64,000 bases of DNA from Limnohabitans sp. Rim8 (GTDB lineage: Bacteria; Pseudomonadota; Gammaproteobacteria; Burkholderiales; Burkholderiaceae_C). The first letter of the stretch is position 1; each line of letters starts with the position of its first letter. The position numbers were made by a program, and so were the translations under genes. Positions 23,147 through 31,773 of this stretch are shown piece after piece. The notes beneath the pieces were generated by a model. It ran no database searches and was not told the DNA's origin. It saw only the letters and a program-made list of their open reading frames with translations. The DNA lies in NCBI GenBank assembly GCA_945897795.1, contig CAMDFT010000003.1, positions 23,578-87,577 on the forward strand, in the 5' to 3' direction.

Positions 23147-24613
23147 TCATGCATGTGCTCCTTCATTCGCTTTTCCGAACAATTCTGTGAATCTTTCTGC
23201 TTCGACATGAGAGCGGCCGGTTTCCCGTGCATCTCGCTCCGCTTGATCGCGCATGCGTTTGGCTGCTGAAATTCGCACCAATACAGGTTGCTGTTCCAAC
23301 AAAGCATCTAACCTGTCTTGCGCCTCTGGCTCCCACGGCACGGTGGTGTTGGGCGCAGACCGGCCCAGGGTGCCTTCGATCTTGTCCATCTCTGTGCCCA
23401 AGGGCAAGATATGGAAAAGTGCATCGAAGAGACCGTTGCAAAACTCTTGGATGATGTAAGTCGCGCCTGCATAGCCCATGAACGGCGTGCCAGTGTGACG
23501 ACGAATGATTGGCAAGGGAAAACTGGCTGGGATGAAGCTGGTTTTCATCATCCCGCCACCGCCGCACTCGGCCAAATAGATACGCTCGTTGTAGCTGCCG
23601 TACAAAATGAGCGGCGTTTTTTCGGTGACCAGTTTGCGAACTTCTGCGTTGTCTGTTTTGGCACCCGCTATGCGCGCGATGGCAAAGTTGCAAGGCAGGC
23701 CCATCTCGTCTTCCAAGAAATGACGAATGCCGCGCGTGTAGGTTTCGTTGGCCACCACACCAAAGTTGGCGGTGCCAAAAAAGTCTTGCGTCACAGACCG
23801 CCACAAATCCCAAATGGGTTTGATGGTGCTGTGCTTTTCTCTTTCGATGAAAGGCTCTGGATCGAGGCCAAGCAACTCACCCAAAGAGCGCAGGAATTTG
23901 GTGGTACTGTGCAAACCGATGGGCGCTTGCAAATAAGGACGCTCTAAGGCTTCGCACAACATGCGGCCGAATTCGCGGTACATGCAAATGTTCACATCGG
24001 CCTCGACCAAACGCGACACGTCGGCAAGGTGTGAACCCAGCGGAAAGACCATGTTGACGTCTGCACCAATGCCTTGCACCAATCGGCGAATTTCAGCCAA
24101 ATCGCTGGGGCAGTTGAAGGTGCCGTAACTGGGCCCAATGATGTTGACGCGAGGACGCTCGCCCTCTTTGCGCTCACGCTTGGGCACATGCTTGATGCCG
24201 TACTGCTGCCAGAGCCAATACATGGCTCGGTTGGCGCATTGCCATTGGTCTTCGTCGATGGTGCGCGGCAAGAATCGTTGCAGGTTGGTGCCCTCGGGCG
24301 TGACGCCACCGCCAATCATTTCTGCAATCGAGCCCGTGACCACCACGGAGGGCAGATCGGGATTCAGTGTGGCGTGCGCACGGCGCATGGCGCCTTCGGT
24401 GCCTTCACGACCCAATTGTTCTTCTGCCAAACCCGTCACCACAATCGGCAGCTCATGGGGTGGCAGGGCATCGGTGTAATGCAGCACCGATGTGACAGGC
24501 AAGTTCTCGCAGCCCACGGGGCCGTCAATGACAACTTGCAAGCCTTTGATGGCGGTGAACACATACACCGCACCCCAATAGCCGCCTGCGCGATCGTGGT
24601 CAAGAACTAGCAT
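23147..24613 (-). CDS. bchZ: Chlorophyllide reductase subunit Z
   Basis: BchZ is the NifK-like partner of BchY in chlorophyllide a oxidoreductase, which reduces ring B of chlorophyllide a. It is 488 aa. The N-terminus [20 protein letters not shown] and the cluster-ligand region [20 protein letters not shown] are typical. Its ATG overlaps the bchY stop by one base. Downstream lies the puf operon, whose promoter may partly be inside this gene, as in other purple bacteria (inference). Confidence 0.96.
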   Translation of the reverse strand: MLVLDHDRAGGYWGAVYVFTAIKGLQVVIDGPVGCENLPVTSVLHYTDALPPHELPIVVTGLAEEQLGREGTEGAMRRAHATLNPDLPSVVVTGSIAEMIGGGVTPEGTNLQRFLPRTIDEDQWQCANRAMYWLWQQYGIKHVPKRERKEGERPRVNIIGPSYGTFNCPSDLAEIRRLVQGIGADVNMVFPLGSHLADVSRLVEADVNICMYREFGRMLCEALERPYLQAPIGLHSTTKFLRSLGELLGLDPEPFIEREKHSTIKPIWDLWRSVTQDFFGTANFGVVANETYTRGIRHFLEDEMGLPCNFAIARIAGAKTDNAEVRKLVTEKTPLILYGSYNERIYLAECGGGGMMKTSFIPASFPLPIIRRHTGTPFMGYAGATYIIQEFCNGLFDALFHILPLGTEMDKIEGTLGRSAPNTTVPWEPEAQDRLDALLEQQPVLVRISAAKRMRDQAERDARETGRSHVEAERFTELFGKANEGAHA

Positions 24614-26178
24614 CAGATCATGGCCTCCGCTTTGCGTTTTTTGGCCAGCTTTTCAAGCTGTCTGCGTGTTTCGGCTTCAAACTCAGGGCGGTTTTGTGGC
24701 ACGCCATGAGAGGCTTCCCAAACACCTGCGGCATGGCCGGTACCGGTGTCGCCAAAGAAGGCTTTCATTTCATCAAAGCGCGATTTGTTGGCAATCGCGC
24801 CATTGATCACTTGTGCCAAAGAACCCGCACCCGCTGGCCCCATCAAGGGGCGTGCAGAAATCAGGTTGGTGAAATACAGGCTTGGAATACTGAGCTCTTT
24901 GGCCGCCTGGACCACAGGTGTGGTGCCAATCGCCAAATCGGGCTTCCACTCGTGCATGGCAGCCAGGTCTTGCTCCAGCGATGCACGGTATTGAACGTGG
25001 ACGCCGCGTGCCTGCAGCCACTCACAGTCAGCTGCGCTCCAAGGCGTTTTGGGACAGGCCGTGCCGACGTAACGCAAATCGGCACCGCTCTCCACCAGCA
25101 AACGCGCCACCAACAACTCAGAGCCTTCATAGCCACTGAGCGTGATGCGACCTTTAATGGGTGACTTGGCCAGGGCGCCTTTGATGGCACCCAACATGAT
25201 GTTTTTGACCATGTCAATTTGGGCTTGCGGCACATTGGCCGCATTGCCAATGGCTTGCAACCAAGCTTCTGTGCCGTCGTGGCCCACCGGAGCTGAACCC
25301 ACAATGGGGCGTCCTGCCGCTTCAAATTCGCGGACGCTCGCGGTGTAGAAAGGGTGGATGGCCGCAACCGCTGCGCAGTCGAGCGCGGCATAGAGTTCGC
25401 GCCATTCGCGTGTGGGCACCACGGGGCCAGCAGCAAGGCCCATGGGTTCCAGCATGCGGCCAATGATCATGGGGTCGGCGGGGAACATTTCACCAATCAT
25501 GGTGATGGTGGGTTTGTCGGAGCGGCCGGTGCGAGGTGCTTGAACGGGACCCGCCACAATTTCTTCGCGTGCATATTTCAGCATGGCGCCAGCCAAAACA
25601 TCTTTGGCTTCTGCGTGCGTGGGCACGCCAAAGCCTGGCACATCGACACCAATGATGCGAACACCATTGATCTCTTTGGGCAGCAACTGCAAGGGCACGC
25701 CACTGGCTGTGGGCACGCACAAATTGATGATCACAATGGCGTCGTATTTCTCAGGATCGGCCTGGTCGTAAACCGACTCGCGAATGTCTTCAAACAACTT
25801 GCCCGTCACCAAGGACTCTGAGTTGAAAGGCACGTAGCCGACACTGCGCCGAGCGCCATAAAAATGCGAAGTGAATGTCAGGCCATACACGCAGCAAGCA
25901 GAGCCCGACAAAATGGTGGCGGTGCGGCGCATGCGAAGGCCCACCCGCAATGAGCCAAATGCAGGGCACATGCTTTGTGGCTGATCGTGCGGACCCGCTT
26001 TAGGATCCACCGGATAGTCCTTGGCATATTGCGCCAGCACTTCAGACTTGCCAGAGGCTTTGGCTGCTGCCAGCATTTTTTCGCCGCCCGAGTGGCAACC
26101 CATGCCATCACCCTCGATGGTGGTGCTCATGCCCACTGGGGCTTGAGAAGCTGGGACGATAGGGATCGTTTTGCTCAT
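24613..26178 (-). CDS. bchY: Chlorophyllide reductase subunit Y
   Basis: BchY is the NifD-like subunit of chlorophyllide a oxidoreductase. From the ATG at 26178 it is 521 aa, the normal size. [19 protein letters not shown] and the cysteine-containing [17 protein letters not shown] near the N-terminus are family blocks. The ORF track opens 40 codons earlier inside bchX and is rejected. Spacing from bchX is 4 bp, so the two are probably translated together. Confidence 0.96.
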   Translation of the reverse strand: MSKTIPIVPASQAPVGMSTTIEGDGMGCHSGGEKMLAAAKASGKSEVLAQYAKDYPVDPKAGPHDQPQSMCPAFGSLRVGLRMRRTATILSGSACCVYGLTFTSHFYGARRSVGYVPFNSESLVTGKLFEDIRESVYDQADPEKYDAIVIINLCVPTASGVPLQLLPKEINGVRIIGVDVPGFGVPTHAEAKDVLAGAMLKYAREEIVAGPVQAPRTGRSDKPTITMIGEMFPADPMIIGRMLEPMGLAAGPVVPTREWRELYAALDCAAVAAIHPFYTASVREFEAAGRPIVGSAPVGHDGTEAWLQAIGNAANVPQAQIDMVKNIMLGAIKGALAKSPIKGRITLSGYEGSELLVARLLVESGADLRYVGTACPKTPWSAADCEWLQARGVHVQYRASLEQDLAAMHEWKPDLAIGTTPVVQAAKELSIPSLYFTNLISARPLMGPAGAGSLAQVINGAIANKSRFDEMKAFFGDTGTGHAAGVWEASHGVPQNRPEFEAETRRQLEKLAKKRKAEAMI

Positions 26179-26182
26179 GGTG

Positions 26183-27193
26183 TCAGACTTCGTCGTACAC
26201 AACTTCAAGCGTGGGCTTGCTGGTGTCTGTCTTGCCGCACATGTCAAATTGGGTGGCCGGCTCCAGCACGACATCGCGACCGACAGCTGAAGCTGCAAAC
26301 AAGCCCAACAGCTGGTCTTGCGTCATGGGGTTGGGACGGATCGGGACCGACGTGGCCACGTTGGCAGCCAACTCTGCAAACATCGGGCCCCACACAGATT
26401 CGGGGCGGCCAATGATTTCGTAGCTGGCGCTCTTTCTGCGAATGTCTTCATTGGCAGGGATGGTGGACAACACAGGAATGCCGACCTTCTCGGCAAAGTT
26501 GGCAGCCTCGCCCGTGCCGTCGTCGCGGTTGATCACCATGCCGGCGACGCCCACATTGCCACCGAGCTTGCGGAAATATTCAACCGCAGAGCACACGTTG
26601 TTGGCCACATACAGTGACTGCAAATCGTTGCTGGCCACCACAATCACTTTTTGGCACATGTCGCGTGCAATGGGCAAACCAAAACCGCCACAGACCACGT
26701 CACCCAAGAAGTCGAGCAGCACATAGTCAAAGCCCCACTCGTGAAAGCCCAGCTTCTCTAGCAACTCAAAGCCGTGGATGATGCCGCGACCACCGCAGCC
26801 TCGACCCACCTCGGGCCCGCCCAATTCCATGGCGTACACGCCATCGCGCTTGAAGCAAACATCGCCAATGGCCACCGCCTCACCCGCCAATTTTTTCTTG
26901 GAAGATGTCTCAATGATGGTGGGGCATGCGCGGCCACCAAACAACAAACTGGTGGTATCACTTTTTGGATCGCAACCGATCAGCAAAACCTTTTTGCCTT
27001 GCTGCGCCATCATGTAACTCAAGTTGGCCAAGGTGAAGCTCTTGCCAATACCGCCTTTGCCGTAAATGGCAATGATTTGTGTCTCTTTGGTGGGCGCTTG
27101 GGTGCTGACAGTCTCAACAGGCAAGGCCGCCTCTTGGCGAAGGCGATCCACAAATTGAATGGTTTTCTCTGTTGATGTTGATTGTGTTTTCAT
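26183..27193 (-). CDS. bchX: Chlorophyllide reductase iron protein subunit X
   Basis: BchX is the NifH-like ATPase that feeds electrons to BchYZ. From the ATG at 27193 it is 336 aa. The P-loop [20 protein letters not shown], the cluster cysteines in GRGCGGRGIIHG and [15 protein letters not shown], and SDTTSLLFGGRACPTI are visible. The Phe after the P-loop Ser distinguishes it from BchL in this window. The ATG overlaps the bchC stop (ATGA). Confidence 0.96.
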   Translation of the reverse strand: MKTQSTSTEKTIQFVDRLRQEAALPVETVSTQAPTKETQIIAIYGKGGIGKSFTLANLSYMMAQQGKKVLLIGCDPKSDTTSLLFGGRACPTIIETSSKKKLAGEAVAIGDVCFKRDGVYAMELGGPEVGRGCGGRGIIHGFELLEKLGFHEWGFDYVLLDFLGDVVCGGFGLPIARDMCQKVIVVASNDLQSLYVANNVCSAVEYFRKLGGNVGVAGMVINRDDGTGEAANFAEKVGIPVLSTIPANEDIRRKSASYEIIGRPESVWGPMFAELAANVATSVPIRPNPMTQDQLLGLFAASAVGRDVVLEPATQFDMCGKTDTSKPTLEVVYDEV

Positions 27194-28143
27194 GCGTGAG
27201 CGCTCCAGTCCAGGACCATTTTTAGACAAGCAACATCACCGAATGCTGTTTCGTAAGCAGCGGTGGCAGATTCGGCGGTTTGAACATGCGTGATCAAACC
27301 TTTGAGAGACAGTTGACCGTTGTCGACCAACTGGTTAACCGCCAATAAATCAGGACGCCTCCATTCACCGGACAAGCGAATTCGGGCTTCGCGCAAAACG
27401 GCTTGAGCTGACGAGAATTGCAAGTTTTGATTGAATAAACCTGCCAACACCACCTCACCACCTGGGCGAATTCTTTGGATCAGCGTGTCCAAGAGCAGGG
27501 TGTCCCCACTGACGTCATAAATGGCTTGGTAAGCCCTGTGGTCATCGTCTTCTGGCCGAACGACGTTGTAGCCTTCAGCACCCTGCGCGCGCTCAGGCTG
27601 CGTTTCCCAAACCGTGGGGGGAGCAAAACCAGCAGCCACAGTCAGGCGTGCCAGCAAGCGGCCCATCACACCATGACCCACGATCAAATCGGGCGGGGTG
27701 AAAGGCTCTTGCCCACCACCACCCGAGACGGCGTGGTAAGCCGTTGCAGCCAGTGCCAACAAAACAGCATCTGGCCCCCGTTGGTCAGCGATGGGGAAAA
27801 TCTTCTGATCTGACACGACCAAACGAGAGGCCGCTCCTCCGAACAAGCTTTTCACCCCGGTGAAGCAATTGGCACCCGGAACGAAAACCGTTTGACCTTC
27901 TTTGAGTTTCGCGCCGAGTGGCGCTTTGACCACTTGACCCACGGTCTCATAGCCGGGCACCAGCGGATAGGTGCTGCCCATGAATGCAGGCATGCTGCCG
28001 TCCCACAACATCCGCTCAGTCCCGGTGCTGATGCCGCTGTACTGCACGGCGACTTCCACTTCACCCGCTTGCAGTTGCGGCAGGGCCAAGGCCTGCAAGG
28101 ACAACTGTCTGGGTTGGTCAAAAACGACGGCGGTTGATTTCAT
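27190..28143 (-). CDS. bchC: Bacteriochlorophyllide a dehydrogenase, copy 1 (cluster copy)
   Basis: BchC oxidises the 3-hydroxyethyl group to the 3-acetyl group of bacteriochlorophyllide a and belongs to the medium-chain dehydrogenase superfamily. It is 317 aa. SGISTGTERMLWDGSMPAF, YPLVPGYETVGQVV and LIVGHGVMGRLLARL are typical. It heads the bchCXYZ-puf segment and is preceded by two perfect PpsR-type palindromes and a TTGACA. No Shine-Dalgarno sequence is evident before the ATG. A second bchC about half identical by eye lies at 31.8 kb. Confidence 0.95.
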   Translation of the reverse strand: MKSTAVVFDQPRQLSLQALALPQLQAGEVEVAVQYSGISTGTERMLWDGSMPAFMGSTYPLVPGYETVGQVVKAPLGAKLKEGQTVFVPGANCFTGVKSLFGGAASRLVVSDQKIFPIADQRGPDAVLLALAATAYHAVSGGGGQEPFTPPDLIVGHGVMGRLLARLTVAAGFAPPTVWETQPERAQGAEGYNVVRPEDDDHRAYQAIYDVSGDTLLLDTLIQRIRPGGEVVLAGLFNQNLQFSSAQAVLREARIRLSGEWRRPDLLAVNQLVDNGQLSLKGLITHVQTAESATAAYETAFGDVACLKMVLDWSAHA

Positions 28144-28146
28144 GAT

Positions 28147-28164
28147 TGTATTGTTGGGCTTACA
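28147..28164. promoter_or_regulatory. PpsR/CrtJ-type operator, bchC site 1
   Basis: TGTATTGTTGGGCTTACA is a perfect TGT-N12-ACA palindrome, ending next to the bchC start codon. It pairs with an identical-format site 26 bp away. PpsR/CrtJ repressors of photosynthesis genes bind this consensus. The site is seen directly; binding is inferred. Confidence 0.75.
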
Positions 28165-28172
28165 CTAGCTTG

Positions 28173-28190
28173 TGTCAAATTAGATTTACA
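28173..28190. promoter_or_regulatory. PpsR/CrtJ-type operator, bchC site 2
   Basis: TGTCAAATTAGATTTACA is a perfect TGT-N12-ACA palindrome, 8 bp from site 1. On the minus strand its edge contains TTGACA, a possible -35 element of a bchC promoter with a weak AACAAT -10 after 17 bp. Overlap of operator and -35 fits repression by promoter occlusion (inference). Confidence 0.75.
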
Positions 28191-28204
28191 TAAATGGTCG
28201 AATT

Positions 28205-29392
28205 TTAGGGTAAACACTGATGCTTGCGCCCCACCAGAATCTGCGCATGGATGGGCATGGTGTTGGGAACGCGCTCGATTTGTGCGAATCCAGCCTCTTG
28301 CATCAAACGCATCAACTCTTCTGGGGTCCGCAGGCGACCTGCCCCCATGGCCAAAAGGTAAAAGTGGAAATAGGCATCTGACTGTGTGTAGCCATCCTGT
28401 GCGCCTGACTGTGTTTGGGCCATGGGCTCAGCCAAAAGTAAGACGCCTCCCACGGGGAGTGCGGTGTGGATTTTTTTGAGCAAAAGTTTGACCACCTCAT
28501 CGGGATGGTCGTGGGCCACTCGAACCAAGGTCACCAGGTCGGCGCCTTGGGGCAAGGGGTCGTGCAGGAAACTGCCTGGACACAAGCGCATCCGGTCGAG
28601 CAAGCCCTGTGCAGTGACATGGGCTTTGGCCAAGGCCAAAACCGGAGGCAAGTCAAACAACTGGAGGGACAGGTGTGGCGCGTGGTTGGCCAGCTCGCTG
28701 GCAAACCGCCCCTTGCCAGCCCCCACGTCCAGCACACACTTGTGTTCATCAAAAGCATAGGACGACAAAATTTCTTGGACCACAAAACCTTGCGATGCGG
28801 CCATCAAGTCGGAATACCGACTGAACTTGTCTTGCGCTGCACGGTCAGCGGCCTGTTCGTCGTGCGCATAAGGCCAATACTCTGCCATCCCACCCTGCCA
28901 AGCGTTCTTCAAGAAACCCACGGGGTCTTGCATGTCGCCATAGAGCAAGTGGTTGTGCTCAATCATGGCGCCAATACCGGGATGGGTCGCCAAGGGCACG
29001 CCCAGCGGGCCCAGTCCATAGCGGGATTGGCTTCTGAACTCCAACAATCCCAAAGACACTGCCGACAGCAACAAGCGCTGCAAGACGGCTTCGGGAACGC
29101 CAACGCGATGCGAGATTTGCTTCAAATCAGCCGGTGATTGCTGCAGCATTTTGAACAAATCCAAGCGTACACAGCCCAGCAAAACCTGCGAATAAACAAA
29201 GCCCGACATCAAATCAAACAACTTTTGTGTGCGACGCCGCGGGATCCAACGCGTCAAAGGGTTGCTCATCGACCATTGGTAAAGCTTGGGGCTGGTATAT
29301 ATGCGTTCAAGCCATTGGAGAAAACGGTCATGCCAGGTCGTCACGTCAGGCAAGGAGTAAGGCGTATGGGTGATGTCCGCAGGCTGAGTCAT
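28205..29392 (-). CDS. crtF: Hydroxyneurosporene / demethylspheroidene O-methyltransferase
   Basis: CrtF methylates the 1-hydroxy group of carotenoids in the spheroidene pathway using SAM. It is 395 aa. An N-terminal helical dimerisation and winged-helix domain (RRTQKLFDLMSGFVYSQVLL) is followed by a methyltransferase fold with the SAM motif VLDVGAGKGRFASELA near residue 225. It lies 18 bp after crtE and before bchC, the standard crtEF-bchC order. Confidence 0.94.
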   Translation of the reverse strand: MTQPADITHTPYSLPDVTTWHDRFLQWLERIYTSPKLYQWSMSNPLTRWIPRRRTQKLFDLMSGFVYSQVLLGCVRLDLFKMLQQSPADLKQISHRVGVPEAVLQRLLLSAVSLGLLEFRSQSRYGLGPLGVPLATHPGIGAMIEHNHLLYGDMQDPVGFLKNAWQGGMAEYWPYAHDEQAADRAAQDKFSRYSDLMAASQGFVVQEILSSYAFDEHKCVLDVGAGKGRFASELANHAPHLSLQLFDLPPVLALAKAHVTAQGLLDRMRLCPGSFLHDPLPQGADLVTLVRVAHDHPDEVVKLLLKKIHTALPVGGVLLLAEPMAQTQSGAQDGYTQSDAYFHFYLLAMGAGRLRTPEELMRLMQEAGFAQIERVPNTMPIHAQILVGRKHQCLP

Positions 29393-29410
29393 GGCAGGCT
29401 TGAGTGAGGG

Positions 29411-30340
29411 TTAACGGGTCAAGGCAGAGGATGATTTTTTGGCTTTGGGACGTTGCAAGTTCAAAGCCTTTTTCCGATAGCTCTCGCACATGGACTTGGG
29501 CACCAAGCGCTCGGACTCCAGCATCACCAATTGACGGAGCATGTCGCGGCAAGAGCAATCCGGAATGGCTTGGGCAGCTTGCGCGATGAGCCCATCAAAG
29601 TGCAGGATGGCGCCGTCCAAACCCAAGGCCTGGGCAGAACTGGGGCGCTCGTTCAGCGTGTCTTGCCCCACAGGTTTGCCCAAACTGGCCACGTCACCCA
29701 GCACATCGCGAATGTCATCGGCCACCTGATAGGCCTCCCCCAAGAAGGCCCCCAAAGGTGCCCAAGGCTCAGGCGCATGTCCGCTGGCAATGGCGCCAGC
29801 ACAGGTTGCAGAGACAAACAGAGACCCAGTTTTGGCACGTTGGTATTGGGCCAAATCAGCGGTGGTTTCGCACTCCCAAGCCTGTCCCGCCACAATGCCG
29901 TAGGGCAAACCCACACCGCGCGAGAGGTTGTCCATCAAGTCCAACAAGCGCTCAGGGTGCTGGCGTCCCGCCCGCAACAAAACTTGGTAAGCCATCACGA
30001 TCAAGCCGTCGCCAGCCAACAAGGCCAACGGTTCGTTGAAGGCCTTGTGCACCGTGGGTTGGCCGCGCCGAAAATCGGCATTGTCAAAGATGGGCATGTC
30101 GTCGTGCACCAGCGAAGCGCAGTGCATGAACTCCAAGGCCACGGCGGCGGCATTGGTCAATTCCGGGGCGTCATCCCCACAAGCGGTGGCCACGGCCAAA
30201 CACAGTTGCGGCCGAATCCGTGCACCGCCAGAAAAAACGGCATGCGCCATGGCGGCCTGTAACCTGGGCGGTGCCCCCACCCCGGCCGCAGCGTTAAAGT
30301 GAAACTTAAGCGCCTCTTCTGCTCGCTTCATCAGACCCAT
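29411..30340 (-). CDS. crtE: Geranylgeranyl diphosphate synthase
   Basis: CrtE makes geranylgeranyl diphosphate for carotenoids and the bacteriochlorophyll tail. From the ATG at 30340 it is 309 aa. The first aspartate-rich motif region is LVHDDMPIFDNADFRRGQPT, and the second is YQVADDIRDVLGD. The ATG at 30382 in the ORF track is rejected because it would place a PpsR palindrome inside the gene, and AAGGGGGA precedes 30340 at good spacing. It is the first gene of the crtEF-bchCXYZ-puf superoperon. Confidence 0.93.
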   Translation of the reverse strand: MGLMKRAEEALKFHFNAAAGVGAPPRLQAAMAHAVFSGGARIRPQLCLAVATACGDDAPELTNAAAVALEFMHCASLVHDDMPIFDNADFRRGQPTVHKAFNEPLALLAGDGLIVMAYQVLLRAGRQHPERLLDLMDNLSRGVGLPYGIVAGQAWECETTADLAQYQRAKTGSLFVSATCAGAIASGHAPEPWAPLGAFLGEAYQVADDIRDVLGDVASLGKPVGQDTLNERPSSAQALGLDGAILHFDGLIAQAAQAIPDCSCRDMLRQLVMLESERLVPKSMCESYRKKALNLQRPKAKKSSSALTR

Positions 30341-30363
30341 ACATCCCCCTTGTTTCAGGAGTC

Positions 30364-30381
30364 TGTCAATGAAACATGACA
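30364..30381. promoter_or_regulatory. PpsR/CrtJ-type operator, crtE site 1
   Basis: TGTCAATGAAACATGACA is a perfect TGT-N12-ACA palindrome located 24 bp upstream of the crtE start. It is the first of three consecutive sites with an identical 26-bp period. Confidence 0.75.
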
Positions 30382-30389
30382 TACCCAGA

Positions 30390-30407
30390 TGTCAATATAA
30401 CAAGACT
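30390..30407. promoter_or_regulatory. Degenerate PpsR/CrtJ-type operator, crtE site 2
   Basis: TGTCAATATAACAAGACT fits TGT-N12-ACA except for the last base. It lies exactly 8 bp from both neighbouring perfect sites and overlaps the TATATT -10 box of the crtE promoter. The exact phasing is what makes this weaker match credible. Confidence 0.6.
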
Positions 30408-30421
30408 GAACGGGTTGTCAA
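30394..30421 (-). promoter_or_regulatory. Sigma70-type promoter of crtE
   Basis: On the minus strand, TTGACA (30421-30416) and TATATT (30399-30394) are separated by 16 bp. This is a near-consensus sigma70 promoter 54 bp upstream of the crtE ATG. Both boxes overlap PpsR-type operators. Confidence 0.75.
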
Positions 30422-30433
30422 TACATGTTGACA
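30416..30433. promoter_or_regulatory. PpsR/CrtJ-type operator, crtE site 3
   Basis: TGTCAATACATGTTGACA is a perfect TGT-N12-ACA site with extended symmetry (TGTCAA/TTGACA). It overlaps the -35 box of the crtE promoter. The remainder of the gap up to the hydrolase gene (30434-30656) shows no feature I can support; short ORFs there are unrecognised. Confidence 0.75.
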
Positions 30434-30656
30434 CTCAGCTTTGCACCAGACTTTGCTGGCCTGGACTGTCGAAACGGCCCAACTGCACAAGCCGCTTGGA
30501 CCTGCAGGCGCACGGTGCACAGGGCTACGGGATGTTTTTTCAGGCGGGTGGGCGGTACAAGCGCATCCCAACTGATGCGTGGCGCCCACACCACGTCGGC
30601 GCCGCCTAGTTTCTCAAGCCTTGTGACGGGGCTCAAGAAATGGCCCCCAAAGCCGT

Positions 30657-31592
30657 TTATTTCACCGCTTGCAGGTTTTTGCTAAGAAATTGGGTGACTT
30701 GGGCCAAGCCAAGGTGCGACTGCTCTTCTTGCAGCAAATGTCCCAGATGGGGCAGCAACACGGTTTGGGCGTCCGCCAAAACACCCGCATAGCTTTGGGC
30801 GTTGCTGCTAGGGATCATGAGATCGTCTTGCCCCCAAAGGAGCAATGTCGGGGCGGTGATTTTTTTCAAACGGGTCACGGGGTCGGTGTAAATCGTCTGT
30901 TGGCCGCGCTCCAAAATGGCCCCTCGAACACCCGGCGCTCTGAGCATGTCGTGGTAGCGTTCGACCAAGCGCTCATCCAAGGCCGCGGCATTGAAAAAGG
31001 CAGGCTCCAATGATTTTCGAACCAAGTACTTGGGTAGGAAAAACTTCATCAAACCCATGACCGCTGGCATGGCATAGGGTCTGGAACCTATGTCTTCGGC
31101 TTGGGGGTAGCCGTCCGGTGCCATCAAGACCAAGGCTTTGACACGTGGCCCTTGGTCGGCCGCGAACATCCAGGCCATTTTGCCGCCCATAGAGTGGCCA
31201 ATGACCGACAGCTCGGCGATCCCCAGCTTGTCCACGAAATGGGTCAAGGTGGCCAAATCTTTTGCTTCTGAGTAATCGTTCAACGGGCTGGGGCCAGTTA
31301 ACCCGAAGCCCGGCAAATCGAGCCTGATCACACGGTAATGCTTGTCCAGCTGGGCGGCCCAATCGTCCCAAGTTTGCAAACTGGAGCCAAAGCCGTGCAA
31401 CAACAACAGGACCGGTGCGATCTTGGGGCCAGTGTCTTTGTAGTGGATGTTCAAACCATCGACTTCGAGCACCTCCATCGACGGCTTGGCGTACCGTTTG
31501 TCAAGATCAGATGCGGACATGTCTGGCGTCCAAAATGCGAACACCACGGCGGCCAAAATAAAAACACCCATAAACACCCACTTCATCGTCAT
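30657..31592 (-). CDS. Membrane-anchored alpha/beta-fold hydrolase
   Basis: This is a 311-aa serine hydrolase-like protein. An N-terminal hydrophobic helix (WVFMGVFILAAVVFAFW) probably anchors it, with the catalytic domain outside the cytoplasm. The nucleophile elbow GHSMGGKMAW, an acid in LLLWGQDDLMIP and a histidine in HLGHLLQEEQ form the expected triad; LLLHGFGSSLQTWDDW is the oxyanion-hole region. It is not a clear match to BchO, and the substrate is unknown. It lies between crtE and the second bchC, divergent from the latter, so it may be a boundary gene rather than a pigment gene. Confidence 0.8.
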   Translation of the reverse strand: MTMKWVFMGVFILAAVVFAFWTPDMSASDLDKRYAKPSMEVLEVDGLNIHYKDTGPKIAPVLLLLHGFGSSLQTWDDWAAQLDKHYRVIRLDLPGFGLTGPSPLNDYSEAKDLATLTHFVDKLGIAELSVIGHSMGGKMAWMFAADQGPRVKALVLMAPDGYPQAEDIGSRPYAMPAVMGLMKFFLPKYLVRKSLEPAFFNAAALDERLVERYHDMLRAPGVRGAILERGQQTIYTDPVTRLKKITAPTLLLWGQDDLMIPSSNAQSYAGVLADAQTVLLPHLGHLLQEEQSHLGLAQVTQFLSKNLQAVK

Positions 31593-31773
31593 GCGGTCAA
31601 CCTGTCCGTCTGCTGTTCACGCCCCATTATGTGAGCTAAAAAATGGGGCACTCACGGCCCCTTGGCCAGCGCAATGATGCCACTGTGCGGTGAACTTCGC
31701 GACCTTGTGTCATACATGCAGACGAGTATGGTCTTGCACGCGACAAATTTTCAAGTACGTCAAAATATCCCCC

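Noticed and set aside
27190-28143. bchC copy 1 as a generic zinc alcohol dehydrogenase
   Set aside because: Context in bchCXYZ and the SGISTGTER block make bacteriochlorophyllide dehydrogenase the better call.
30418-30636. 72-aa minus-strand ORF after the hydrolase, with SPVTRLEKL resembling DPVTRLKKI of the hydrolase
   Set aside because: The resemblance covers only about ten residues, the rest does not align, the start is a TTG without a ribosome-binding site, and the end overlaps the crtE operator array. A decayed partial duplication is possible but not supported.
31621-31649. 8-bp inverted repeat GCCCCATT/AATGGGGC between the hydrolase and bchC copy 2
   Set aside because: Loop of 13 nt, no T-run, no known operator consensus; it may be chance.
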